Shown here one piece after another: positions 42,027 to 51,234 of a DNA stretch of 64,000 nucleotides. A model generated the notes under the pieces. The model made no database searches and was not told where the DNA came from. It saw only the letters and a program-made list of their open reading frames with translations. Source of the stretch: Streptomyces sp. cf386 (GTDB lineage Bacteria > Actinomycetota > Actinomycetes > Streptomycetales > Streptomycetaceae); NCBI RefSeq assembly GCF_900103585.1, contig NZ_FNHV01000013.1:62001-126000 (forward strand), read 5' to 3'. The translations under genes and the position numbers were made by a program. Position 1 is the first letter of the stretch. Every line of letters starts with the position of its first letter.

Positions 42027-44804
42027 CTACGGCAGCGGCTGCTCCGCCCAGATGACCTTGCCGCCGGGCAGGTACCGCGTGCCCCAGCGCTCGGTGAGCT
42101 GTGCGACCAGGAACAGGCCGCGTCCGCCCTCGTCGGTCATGGCCGCGTAGCGCAGGTGCGGCGAGGTGTTGCTGCTGTCGAAGACCTCGCAGATCAGGGT
42201 GCGGTCGCGCAGCATGCGCACGCGGATGGGGTCGCCGCCGTACCGGATCGCGTTGGTCGCCAGCTCGCTGAGGATCAGCTCCGTGGTGAACGACAGCTCC
42301 TCCAGTCCCCACTCGTCCAGCGTCCGCGTCACGGCGGAGCGCACCCGGGCGACCGCGGCCGGGTCGGCCGGCACGTCCCACTCGGCGACCTGGGCGGGCC
42401 CGAGCGCCCGTGTGCGGGCCACGAGCAGCGCGATGTCGTCGCTCGGCCGGGCCGGCGGCCGGGCCTCCAGTACCTCCTGGCAGGTCTCCTCCGGGGACGG
42501 TCCGGCCCTGGTCAGCGCGGCGCGCAGCAGGTCCAGGCCCTCGTCGATGTCGTGCTCCCGGTCCTCCACCAGCCCGTCCGTGTAGAGCACGAGACGGCTG
42601 TCCTCCGCGAGCTCCAGCTCGGCCGTCTCGAACGGCAGCCCGCCCAGGCCCAGCGGGGGACCGGCGGGCACGTCGGGGAACTCGACGGTGCCGTCCGGCC
42701 GGATCAGCGCCGGCGGCGGATGACCGGCCCGGGCGATCGTGCACCGCCGGGCCACCGGGTCGTAGATCGCGTACAGACAGGTCGCGCCGGTCACCGGGGC
42801 GCTGTCGCCCTCCGCCGCCTCGTCCTGGTCGATACGGGCGACCAGCTCGTCGAGGAGCGCGAGCAGTTCGTCGGGCGGCAGATCCAGGGCGGAGAAGTTG
42901 TGCACGGCCGTACGCAGCCGGCCCATCGTGGCCGCCGCAAGCAGCCCGTGGCCCACCACGTCGCCCACCACCAGCGCGACCCGGGCGCCGGACAGCGGCA
43001 GCACATCGAACCAGTCGCCGCCCACACCGGCCTGCGCCGGCAGATACCGGTAGGCGATGTCCAGGGCGTTCTGCTCGGGCAGGCTGCGGGGTAGCAGGCT
43101 GCGCTGCAGGGTCACCGCCATGCTGTGCTCGCGGGTGTACCGGCGCGCGTTGTCGATGGACACCGCGGCCCGCGCGACCAGCTCCTCGGCGAGCGCGACC
43201 TCGTCGGCGTCGAACGCCTCGGCCTTGCGCGACCGCCAGAAGCTGACCACACCGAGCACCAGGGAGCCCGCCCTGAGCGGCACGGCGATCAGCGAGTGGA
43301 TGCCGAAATCCACGACCTGCGCCGACCGCTCCGGATCCTGGGCCCGCCAGCCCGGCGCCGCCTCCAGCCTGGGCTCGATCACGGCATGCCCGTCGCTGAG
43401 CGCGCGGGCCTGCGGCGAGGAGTCGACGAAACGGATCTGCTCGCCCACCGGATACAGCGGCACGTCCTTGCGCACCCCACTGCACGCGGTGCGCCGCAGC
43501 AGGGTCACCGCCTCCGGCTGCCCGCCCCCGAGCACGACGTCGAACAGGTCGACGGTGGCGAAGTCCGCGAACCGGGGCACCGCCAGCTCCGCCAGTTCCT
43601 CGGCGGTGCGGGTGACGTCCAGGCTGGTGCCGATGCCCACTCCGGCGTCGTACAGCATGTTCAGGCGCTCGCGGGCCTCCTCGGCCCGGCCGGACAGGGC
43701 CCGCAGCTCCGTCGAGTCGCGCAGCGTGGCGACACTGCCGGTCAGCCGGCCCCTGAGGTGGGTGGGGCGCTGGTTGACCGCCAGCAGCCGGTCCGCCACC
43801 AGGTGCACCTCGTCCGTGGCCATCCGGCCGGAGTCCAGCAGCTCGGCGGTGTCGGGCGCCAGACCGAGGTCGAGCACCCGGCGCCCCTCGGCGTCCTCGG
43901 GCAGATCGAGGAGGCGCTGCGCCTCGTCGTTGGCGAGCAGCAGCTTGCCCTCGCCGCCGACGATGATCACGCCCTCCCGGACGGCGTGCAGAACGGCGTC
44001 GTGGTGCTCGTACATACGGGTCATCTCGTGCGGGCCCAGGCCGTGCGTCTGCCGCAGCAGCCGCTTGCTGACCAGCGCCGTTCCCGCTGTGGACAGGGCG
44101 AGTGCCACCGCCGCGGCGATCAGCACGAGCGGCAGCTGCCGGTCGGCGGTGCCGCCCACGGTGTCCGTCGTGATCCCGGCCGACACCAGGCCCACGACCT
44201 TCCCGTCGGGATCCTTGATCGGGACCACCGCCTGCACGAGCGGCCCGATGGTCCCCGTGATCTCCTCGACCACGACCTTCCCGGCCAGCGCCGGTTCCAG
44301 GGTCCCGACGAACTGCTTCCCGATACGGTCCGGCTTGGGGTGGGTGTAGCGGATCCCGTCGGTGTTCATGACGACGATGAAGTCCACGCCCGTCGCCTCG
44401 CGTGCCGCCTCGGCCCGCGGTTGCAGTACGGCGGTGGGGTCCGGGTCGTCGAGCGCCTCCCGGGTGCCCGGCGCGTTGGCGAACGCCTCGGCTACGGCCA
44501 CCGAACGGTTGCGGGCCTCCTGCCTGGTGTCGTACCGCACCTGCAGCACCAGGGCCACGACCGCGGCGACCACCAGCAGCAGCACGATGACCACCTGGAG
44601 CAGGAAGACCTGCCCGGCGACACTGAGCCCGCCCACCGCCGACCGCACCCTGGAGAACGGCCCCTTGCGCCGCTCCTCGCCGAGCGCGTCGGGCGGCGTT
44701 TCCCGTTCGGGCACACCAAAGGCGCGGTCGGGCGCAGGGCGTGCGCGCAGACCGCTGGGACGACGGGCCGACCGGGCCCCTGATCGACCCGATAGTCGGA
44801 CCAT
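42027..44804 (-). CDS. Membrane sensor SpoIIE-type phosphatase with HATPase domain
   Basis: 925 residues. Two membrane helices (about 60-90 and 225-245) flank an extracellular sCache/CHASE-like sensor domain (NTDGIRYTHPKPDRIGKQFV). A PAS domain, a GAF domain (about 385-560) and a SpoIIE PP2C phosphatase domain (about 570-780) follow. The metal motifs GGDWFDV, GDVVGHG, YTDGLVE and DDIALLV are intact. It ends in a GHKL ATPase of the anti-sigma-kinase type (ELATNAIRY, GGRGLFLV). It probably controls an anti-anti-sigma/anti-sigma switch in response to an outside ligand. The start is uncertain because no clear ribosome site precedes the ATG at 44804. Confidence 0.88.
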   Translation of the reverse strand: MVRLSGRSGARSARRPSGLRARPAPDRAFGVPERETPPDALGEERRKGPFSRVRSAVGGLSVAGQVFLLQVVIVLLLVVAAVVALVLQVRYDTRQEARNRSVAVAEAFANAPGTREALDDPDPTAVLQPRAEAAREATGVDFIVVMNTDGIRYTHPKPDRIGKQFVGTLEPALAGKVVVEEITGTIGPLVQAVVPIKDPDGKVVGLVSAGITTDTVGGTADRQLPLVLIAAAVALALSTAGTALVSKRLLRQTHGLGPHEMTRMYEHHDAVLHAVREGVIIVGGEGKLLLANDEAQRLLDLPEDAEGRRVLDLGLAPDTAELLDSGRMATDEVHLVADRLLAVNQRPTHLRGRLTGSVATLRDSTELRALSGRAEEARERLNMLYDAGVGIGTSLDVTRTAEELAELAVPRFADFATVDLFDVVLGGGQPEAVTLLRRTACSGVRKDVPLYPVGEQIRFVDSSPQARALSDGHAVIEPRLEAAPGWRAQDPERSAQVVDFGIHSLIAVPLRAGSLVLGVVSFWRSRKAEAFDADEVALAEELVARAAVSIDNARRYTREHSMAVTLQRSLLPRSLPEQNALDIAYRYLPAQAGVGGDWFDVLPLSGARVALVVGDVVGHGLLAAATMGRLRTAVHNFSALDLPPDELLALLDELVARIDQDEAAEGDSAPVTGATCLYAIYDPVARRCTIARAGHPPPALIRPDGTVEFPDVPAGPPLGLGGLPFETAELELAEDSRLVLYTDGLVEDREHDIDEGLDLLRAALTRAGPSPEETCQEVLEARPPARPSDDIALLVARTRALGPAQVAEWDVPADPAAVARVRSAVTRTLDEWGLEELSFTTELILSELATNAIRYGGDPIRVRMLRDRTLICEVFDSSNTSPHLRYAAMTDEGGRGLFLVAQLTERWGTRYLPGGKVIWAEQPLP

Positions 44805-44992
44805 GTGCCCATGTCTACACTGCCGCGCCCCAGGAGGCGAGACACGTCACGGACCGTGACAGGACCCGCTCCCTCGCACACAGGACGATCACGGGAGTGA
44901 TGCACCGAATCCGGGCAACTCCCGTCCCCACAGCAGGGATACGCGGACACGGGCACCGCCGGAGCACGGCTGCGGGCGCGGTCCGCGCGCCC

Positions 44993-47518
44993 TCAGGACC
45001 GGCGCAGCGGGGCGCTGCGCCGCGTGGCGAGCAGGAGTGCGATGTCGTCGGGGCGGTCCGCCGTGTGCCGGGCCTTCGCGGTGAGCCGGTCGGCCACGGC
45101 CGCCAGCGAGGGCGCGCCCGCGCGGGCGGCCGGGGCACCGGCCCTGGCCAGCGCGACCCGCAGCGCGCCGATGCCGTCGTCGATGTCGTAGCCGGGCCGC
45201 TCGACCAGCCCGTCCGTGTACAGCGCCAGGACGGCACCGGGTTCCAGCCGAAGTTCCGTCACCGGATACTGCGCCAGCGGGTCCACACCGAGCACCACAC
45301 CGCCGGGCAGGTCGAGGACATGCGTGCGGCCGTCCGGGCGGCGCAGCACCGGAGGCGGGTGCCCGGCCACGGCCGCCTGCGCGACACCGGTCACGGGATC
45401 CAGCCGGATGTAGCAGCAGCTCGCGAAGAGACCCGAATCGAGGTCGATGAGCAGGCGATTGGTGCCGCTCATGACCTCGTCGGGCGGCCGGTCGCCGACC
45501 GCGAAGGCCCGGACGGCGGTGCGCAGCTGGCCCATGGTCGCCGCGGCCTGCACACCGTGCCCCTGCACATCGCCGATCACCAGCGCCATCCCGTCCCCCG
45601 CGGCGACCACGTCGTACCAGTCCCCGCCCACCTCCATGCCCTGGGTACCGGGCAGATAGCGTCCCGCGGTCTCCACGAGCGGGTGCTCCAACAGCCGCCG
45701 GGGGAGCAGTGCCTGCTGCAGCCCGCGGGCGAGCGCCGCCTCGCTCTCGTAGCGCTGCGCCTTCTCCATGGCGTGCGCGATCAGCCCGGCCAGCGCGGTC
45801 AGCACCGCACGTTCCTCGGTGCTGAAGCTGCGCGGCCGGTCGAAGCCGAGGATGCAGGAGCCGACGGCCCGCCCGGAGGCGATCAGGGGCAGGAAGGCGC
45901 GGGCGCCCTCCGTCGCGTCCAGCGCGATGCCCGGATAGGCCTCGGCGAGCTGCTCCATGGAGTCGAAGAACAGCGGGCGCCCACTGGTCAGCGTCTCGAC
46001 CCCGGGCAGCCGCTCGTCCAGACCCACACCGTCGAACGGGGCCAGGAACCCCTTGGGGAAGCCCGACTCCCAGGCCAGGAACAGATGCCGTTCCTGCAGC
46101 AGGTAGATGGCCAGCCGACGGCCGCCGAACGCGGGCAGCAGCTCCCGCATCACCACGGCGGACACCTGGCGTGCCGTGACCGCCTCCGTCAGCGCGATGG
46201 CGAGGACGATGGGGCGGTACAGGGGAGCGAGCGACGGCGCGCCGGCGGTCTCCGGCGCGGCCTGCGCCTCCGGCAGACCGGACGGGCTGTCGGCCATCCG
46301 GTGCCCCGGGCGGAGCGTGCAGGTCAGCAGGTCCGGCCCGGGATAGACGGACAGGGCGAGCGAGTCGCCGCCGAACGGGCGGGCAGCGGTCTCACGACCG
46401 TGGGCCGACGGTCTTCGGACGTGGAAGTGCACCGGATCCGGAGACAACAGCGCCCCGCGCAGATGGTCTTCGACCGCGGGCTGATTCAGCCACGGCACGC
46501 CCTCCCACAGCGGCCGGCCCAGCAGCTCGGTGCGCGGTCGGCGCAGCAGCGCCGCCGCCCGCGGGTTGGCGTAGACGACCGTCCCCACCCGGTCCAGGCA
46601 GAACACCCCGTCCGGCAGCAGATCGGCCGCCGCGTCCGCCACCGTGCCCGGCCCCGGATCGAGGACGACACCCCGCACGGTTCGCACCCCGGAGCGCGCC
46701 GGGTCGTCGTACGGCCCCCAGACCTCGATCAGCCGCAGCGCACCGTCCGCGGATCGCGCGTACAGCGGCAGCGCCGGTGGCCGGCCCCCGGCGGCCTCCC
46801 GCAGCGCCGCCAGGATCCGCTCCGCGTCATGGGGCGCGACGGCCCGCGCGAACTCCTCCGCGGAGCCGTCGGCTTCCTCCGCCGCCCGACCCAGTACGAG
46901 GTTCAGCCGCTCGTCCGCCGTCACGGTGCCCGTCACCGGATCCCAGGCGAACCGTCCCAGGCGCCCCGAGGGCGAGCGGCCGGACGGCGGGCGGACACAC
47001 ACCGGCCCACCGTCCCAGGACACCGCCGACGTTTCCTCGTCCTCGAGCTTCGCCAGCGCAACCCCCAGCTCCTCGGCCAGCTGCGCCATGCGCTCGCGCA
47101 CGGGCAGCAGCTCCGTGGCGTCCGTCGCCGAGGGTCGCAGCACGGTCAGCACTCCGAAGACGGTCGAGCCGTCCGTGACGGGGACGTACAGGGATCCGAA
47201 CTGGAACGGCAGGCCGGCCGCGAACTGCGGATAGCGGCGCATCGTCTCCGCCGCGTTCGGCAGCACCACCTCGACGCCGAGCCGGTAGGCGTCCGCGACG
47301 GGGAACGGCCGGTCCGCGTGCAGCCGCCACCACGGCCGGAACAGTGGCCCAGGCAGCCCCTCCAGGACTGCCAGCCGCAGCAGTCCGGGCGTGCTCGATC
47401 GCAGATAGACCCCACCCGCATAGCCGCCGGTCGCGCTGATCGCCTCCGCCGAGGCATCGATCAGCAGCGCCGCCAGCCTGCCGGGCGTCCGCTCTGCGCC
47501 TTCGGCGCTCCCAGTCAT
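44993..47518 (-). CDS. Cytoplasmic GAF/PAS SpoIIE-type phosphatase
   Basis: 841 residues without membrane helices. The order is GAF (about 10-160), PAS-like (about 185-290), PAS (about 300-390, DGVFCLDRVGTVVYANPRAA), GAF (about 440-600) and SpoIIE phosphatase (about 610-835). The phosphatase has GGDWYDV, GDVQGHGVQAAATMG, YTDGLVER and DDIALLL, so the metal site is complete. There is no C-terminal ATPase domain, unlike its neighbour. It starts after GAGGTAGGG. It lies 188 bp upstream of the membrane phosphatase gene on the same strand, and both may act on the same anti-anti-sigma factors. Confidence 0.87.
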   Translation of the reverse strand: MTGSAEGAERTPGRLAALLIDASAEAISATGGYAGGVYLRSSTPGLLRLAVLEGLPGPLFRPWWRLHADRPFPVADAYRLGVEVVLPNAAETMRRYPQFAAGLPFQFGSLYVPVTDGSTVFGVLTVLRPSATDATELLPVRERMAQLAEELGVALAKLEDEETSAVSWDGGPVCVRPPSGRSPSGRLGRFAWDPVTGTVTADERLNLVLGRAAEEADGSAEEFARAVAPHDAERILAALREAAGGRPPALPLYARSADGALRLIEVWGPYDDPARSGVRTVRGVVLDPGPGTVADAAADLLPDGVFCLDRVGTVVYANPRAAALLRRPRTELLGRPLWEGVPWLNQPAVEDHLRGALLSPDPVHFHVRRPSAHGRETAARPFGGDSLALSVYPGPDLLTCTLRPGHRMADSPSGLPEAQAAPETAGAPSLAPLYRPIVLAIALTEAVTARQVSAVVMRELLPAFGGRRLAIYLLQERHLFLAWESGFPKGFLAPFDGVGLDERLPGVETLTSGRPLFFDSMEQLAEAYPGIALDATEGARAFLPLIASGRAVGSCILGFDRPRSFSTEERAVLTALAGLIAHAMEKAQRYESEAALARGLQQALLPRRLLEHPLVETAGRYLPGTQGMEVGGDWYDVVAAGDGMALVIGDVQGHGVQAAATMGQLRTAVRAFAVGDRPPDEVMSGTNRLLIDLDSGLFASCCYIRLDPVTGVAQAAVAGHPPPVLRRPDGRTHVLDLPGGVVLGVDPLAQYPVTELRLEPGAVLALYTDGLVERPGYDIDDGIGALRVALARAGAPAARAGAPSLAAVADRLTAKARHTADRPDDIALLLATRRSAPLRRS

Positions 47519-47845
47519 CGGCCCTACCTCGTCCGTACGCCCTCACGCGTGCGACACAGCAAGAATGCGCCACGACGCACCTTGCCCGCACCTGGGCGGC
47601 TTGACCAGGGGTGTGCGGGACCCGAGTGAAACCGGTGCCCCCGCCGAGGCCCGGGTGCCGCCCCGGCCACCCCGCGGACCTCGACCGGATGTGCCGGAAC
47701 CCGAAACCGCGCGGCAGCCCTCCCCGTTGTCGGTGCGGTGTCCGCACACCCCGATCCGGCGCCCCAGGGGTCGGCAAGGCGGACGCCTCTCGGGAAGACT
47801 CGGAATCGCAACCGGCCGATGCGGCTCAGGCAGGGAGACAGCCCC
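47519..47845. other. Gap between divergent phosphatase and TPR genes
   Basis: 327 bp with no convincing gene. The frame leading into the TPR gene stays open for 36 codons upstream, but with no ribosome site. I see no clear promoter boxes or repeats. Confidence 0.5.
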
Positions 47846-49528
47846 ATGGAGTACTACGACCTCGGCACCCACACCCGCTCCGTGACCACGTCCTCCGCCC
47901 AGGCACAGCTCTGGTTCGACCGAGGGCTGGCATGGACGTACGCCTTCCACCACGAGGAAGCCGTGGCCTGCTTCCAGGCCGCCGCCGCGGCCGACCCCGA
48001 CTGCGCCATGGCCCACTGGGGCATCGCGTACGCGCTCGGCCCGAACTACAACAAGCCCTGGGAGTTCTTCGACGACAAGGACCTGGCCCGCACCGTGGAC
48101 CGCACCCACGCCGCCGTGGAGCTGGCCCACGAGAAGGCGTCGGCCGCCTCCCCCGTCGAGCAGGCGCTGATCGGCGCGCTGCGCGCCCGCTACCCGCAGG
48201 CGAAGGCCGTGGAGGACTGCTCGATCTGGAACGCCCCGTACGCCGACAGCATGCGCGCGGTCTACGAGCTCGCGCCCGACGACCCGGACGTCGCCACCCT
48301 GTACGCCGACGCCCTGATGAACCTCACGCCCTGGCAGTTGTGGGACCTCAGGACGGGCGAACCGGCCGAGGGCGCGCGCACGCCGGAGGCCAAGGTCGTC
48401 CTCGACCGGGCCCTCGCCACCGCCGAGGGCCGCGACCATCCGGGCGTGGTGCACCTGTACATCCACCTGATGGAGATGTCCCCGACACCCGAGGTGGCGC
48501 TGCCGGTCGCGGACCGGCTGCGCGGGCTCGTCCCGGACGCCGGGCATCTGCACCACATGCCCTCGCACCTGGAGGTGCTCTGCGGCGACTACCGGCGGGT
48601 GGTCTCGGACAACAGCAAGGCGATCGAGGTCGACGAGAAGTACCACTCCCGAGCCGGGGCGATGAACTTCTACACCCTGTACCGCTCGCACAACTACCAC
48701 TTCAAGATCTACGGCGCGATGTTCCTCGGCCAGTCCCAGGTCGCCCTGGAGACCGCGGCGCAGCTGGAGGCGTCCATCCCGGAGGACCTGCTGCGCGTGC
48801 CCAGCCCGCCCATGGCCGACTGGCTGGAGAGCTTCCTCGCCATGCGGGTCCACGCCCTGATCCGCTTCGGCCGCTGGGACGACATCCTGGACATGGCGCT
48901 GCCCGCCGACCCCGAGCTGTACTGCGTGACGACCGCGATGATCCACTACGCCCGCGGCGTCGCCCTCTCCTCGACCCACCGCGTCCCGGAGGCGGAGGCG
49001 GAGCGCCGGCTCTTCCGGGAGGCGGTCGCCCGGGTCCCCGAGACCCGCATGCTCTTCAACAACACCTGCGCCGACATCCTCGCGATCGCCTCGGCGATGC
49101 TCGACGGCGAACTGGAGTACCGCAAGGGCCACTACGACGCCGCCTTCGCCGCGCTGGAACGCTCCATCGAGCTGGACGACAACCTCCCCTACGACGAGCC
49201 GTGGGGCTGGATGCAGCCCACCCGGCACGCCTACGGCGCGCTGCTCCTGGAACAGGGACGGGTCGAGGAGGCCGAGGCGGTCTACCGCGCCGACCTCGGC
49301 CTCGACGGCACGCTTCCGCGCGCCCTGCAGCATCCCGGCAACGTCTGGTCCCTGCACGGCCTCCACGAGTGCCTGATGCGTCTGGGCAGGTTCGGGGAGG
49401 CGCAGATGGTGGCCCAGCAACTGCGTCTCGCCGCCGCGCTGGCGGACGTTCCGATCGAGGCGTCCTGCTTCTGCCGACTCGAGACCCACCAGGGCGGCGC
49501 CCCCGAGGACGGTTGCTGCGCCGACTGA
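47846..49528 (+). CDS. Tetratricopeptide-repeat protein (560 aa)
   Basis: 560 residues from the ATG at 47846 with AGGGAGA upstream. The N-terminus has TPR-like helices (AQLWFDRGLAWTYAFHHEEA, then VACFQAAAAADPDCAMAHWG). The middle keeps a His-rich conserved segment (VHLYIHLMEMSPTPEVALPV and HLHHMPSHLEV), seen in a widespread family of uncharacterised TPR proteins. More TPR units follow (YRKGHYDAAFAALERSIELD). The tail ends CCAD. The two conserved HxH-type clusters could bind a metal, hinting at enzyme activity beyond scaffolding. No signal peptide is seen. It is followed 100 bp later by the esterase gene. Confidence 0.82.
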   Translation: MEYYDLGTHTRSVTTSSAQAQLWFDRGLAWTYAFHHEEAVACFQAAAAADPDCAMAHWGIAYALGPNYNKPWEFFDDKDLARTVDRTHAAVELAHEKASAASPVEQALIGALRARYPQAKAVEDCSIWNAPYADSMRAVYELAPDDPDVATLYADALMNLTPWQLWDLRTGEPAEGARTPEAKVVLDRALATAEGRDHPGVVHLYIHLMEMSPTPEVALPVADRLRGLVPDAGHLHHMPSHLEVLCGDYRRVVSDNSKAIEVDEKYHSRAGAMNFYTLYRSHNYHFKIYGAMFLGQSQVALETAAQLEASIPEDLLRVPSPPMADWLESFLAMRVHALIRFGRWDDILDMALPADPELYCVTTAMIHYARGVALSSTHRVPEAEAERRLFREAVARVPETRMLFNNTCADILAIASAMLDGELEYRKGHYDAAFAALERSIELDDNLPYDEPWGWMQPTRHAYGALLLEQGRVEEAEAVYRADLGLDGTLPRALQHPGNVWSLHGLHECLMRLGRFGEAQMVAQQLRLAAALADVPIEASCFCRLETHQGGAPEDGCCAD

Positions 49529-49628
49529 CGGGGACGAGGGGGCAGGTGTCATCACGGCGGGAGCCGGTATATGTTCGTCGAGTGAAATCATCTTCACAGC
49601 TATCCGTGAGTCTCCCGAGGAGTCGTCG

Positions 49629-51149
49629 ATGAGCAGTGCCGAGTTCCCGGAAGCCGGAACAAAGACCGGTGCGGTCCGTGGTCGCCTGGAAGATGGCCTC
49701 GCGGTGTTCCGCGGCATCCCGTACGCGCAGCCCCCCGTGGGCGCGGCACGCTTCGCCGCGCCGCGACCCGCGGAGCGCTGGGACGGCGTACGGGAGGCGT
49801 TCGCGTTCGGTCCGCCGCCTCCGCAGGAGCCCTTCGGCCCCGAAGGCGCTCCGCCCGGCCCCGTCCCGACCGGCGACGACTGGCTGACCGTCAACGTCTG
49901 GACGCCCGAGGTGGACCCGGCGGCCCGTCGCCCCGTGATGGTGTGGTTCTACGGCGGCGCCTACAAGTTCGGCTCCGCCGACGACCCCGCCTACGACGGC
50001 GGCCGGCTCGCCCGCGACGGCGAGCTGGTCGTCGTCACCTTCAACTACCGCGTGGGTGTCGAGGGGTTCCTGCGGATCGAGGGCGCTCCCGCCAACCGCG
50101 GACTGCTCGACCAGGTCGCCGCCCTGGAGTGGGTGCGCGAGAACATCACCGCGTTCGGCGGAGACCCCGACCAGGTGACCGTCTTCGGCGAGTCGGCCGG
50201 CGCCGGTTCCATCGCCGCGCTGATGGCCATGCCGAGCGCCCGGGGCCTGATCCACCGCGCCATCGCGCAGAGCGTGCCCGGCACCTTCTTCTCGGACGCG
50301 CTGGCCGCCGACATCGCCGAGGTCGTGGCCGGCGAGCTCGGGCTGCGTCCGACGGTCGAGGACCTGTCCGGCGTGGACCCGCGCAAGCTGCCCGGAGCGG
50401 GTGCCGCGCTGAGCACCCGGATGCGCGAGTACGTCCACCGGTGGGGCGCGGTCGCCCTCACCCCGACGCCGTACTCCCCGGTCGTCGACGGCGAGGTACT
50501 GCCCGCGACACCGTGGGCGGCCCTCGCGGACGGCGCCGCCCGCGAGGTCGAGCTGATCGCCGGGCACAACCGGGACGAGTACCGCCTCTTCGTGCTGCTA
50601 GGCGGGCTGCTCGGCCGGGTGGACGAGGGGCTGGCGTCCTCGACGCTGGGTCTGTTCGGGCCGGCTGCGGACGCCGAGCAGGCCTATCGCGCGGCGTTCC
50701 CGGACGCCTCGGCGGAGTACCTCTTCGAGCTGGTGCAGTCCGACTGGCTGTTCCGGATGCCCTCGCTGCGGCTGGCTGAGGCCCAGGTGGCCGGCGGCGG
50801 CCCGGCCCACCTGTACGAGCTCACCTGGCCCGCCCCGGCGAACGGCGGCCTCCTCGGCGCTTGCCACGGCCTCGACGTGCCCCTGACCTTCGGCGTGTAC
50901 GGCGGACTCGGCGCCATGCTGATCGGGCCCGAGCCCACGCCGGAGACCGAGACGCTCTCGGCCCACATCCGCGCCGCCTGGACCGCGTTCGCCCGCACCG
51001 GCGACCCGGGCTGGCCCGGCTACGACACCGAGCACCGTCTCGTCCGGCTCCTCGACGTCGAACCCACGGTGGCGCCGTACCCGGAGGAGGCTTCGCGCCG
51101 TCTCTGGGAGCGGCACACCTTCGAGGCGCTGGCGCTGACGACGGAATGA
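49629..51149 (+). CDS. Carboxylesterase type B
   Basis: A 506-residue alpha/beta hydrolase of the type B carboxylesterase family. It has the oxyanion-hole motif VWFYGGAYKFGS (GGAY in place of the usual GGGF), FNYRVGVEGFL, the nucleophile Ser189 in FGESAGAGS, and the conserved GLLDQVAALEWVRENITAFGGDP. The charge-relay His lies in the late segment ACHGLDVPLTFG. No signal peptide is present, so it is probably cytoplasmic. It should hydrolyse short or aromatic esters. The ATG at 49629 follows GAGGAG. Confidence 0.88.
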   Translation: MSSAEFPEAGTKTGAVRGRLEDGLAVFRGIPYAQPPVGAARFAAPRPAERWDGVREAFAFGPPPPQEPFGPEGAPPGPVPTGDDWLTVNVWTPEVDPAARRPVMVWFYGGAYKFGSADDPAYDGGRLARDGELVVVTFNYRVGVEGFLRIEGAPANRGLLDQVAALEWVRENITAFGGDPDQVTVFGESAGAGSIAALMAMPSARGLIHRAIAQSVPGTFFSDALAADIAEVVAGELGLRPTVEDLSGVDPRKLPGAGAALSTRMREYVHRWGAVALTPTPYSPVVDGEVLPATPWAALADGAAREVELIAGHNRDEYRLFVLLGGLLGRVDEGLASSTLGLFGPAADAEQAYRAAFPDASAEYLFELVQSDWLFRMPSLRLAEAQVAGGGPAHLYELTWPAPANGGLLGACHGLDVPLTFGVYGGLGAMLIGPEPTPETETLSAHIRAAWTAFARTGDPGWPGYDTEHRLVRLLDVEPTVAPYPEEASRRLWERHTFEALALTTE

Positions 51150-51234
51150 CGGTGAGACCGGCCGGGAGGCGAGCGGACTTCGCGCTCATCTCCGGCGGCC
51201 GGTCTCCCACGACCCTCCGGGGTGCCGCCCACCC

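Noticed and set aside
44741..47629. A 962-codon frame antisense to the second SpoIIE phosphatase
   Set aside because: Antisense shadow; the minus-strand frame carries all phosphatase motifs.
47543..49894. A 783-codon frame antisense to the TPR and esterase genes
   Set aside because: Shadow of the two strongly supported plus-strand genes.
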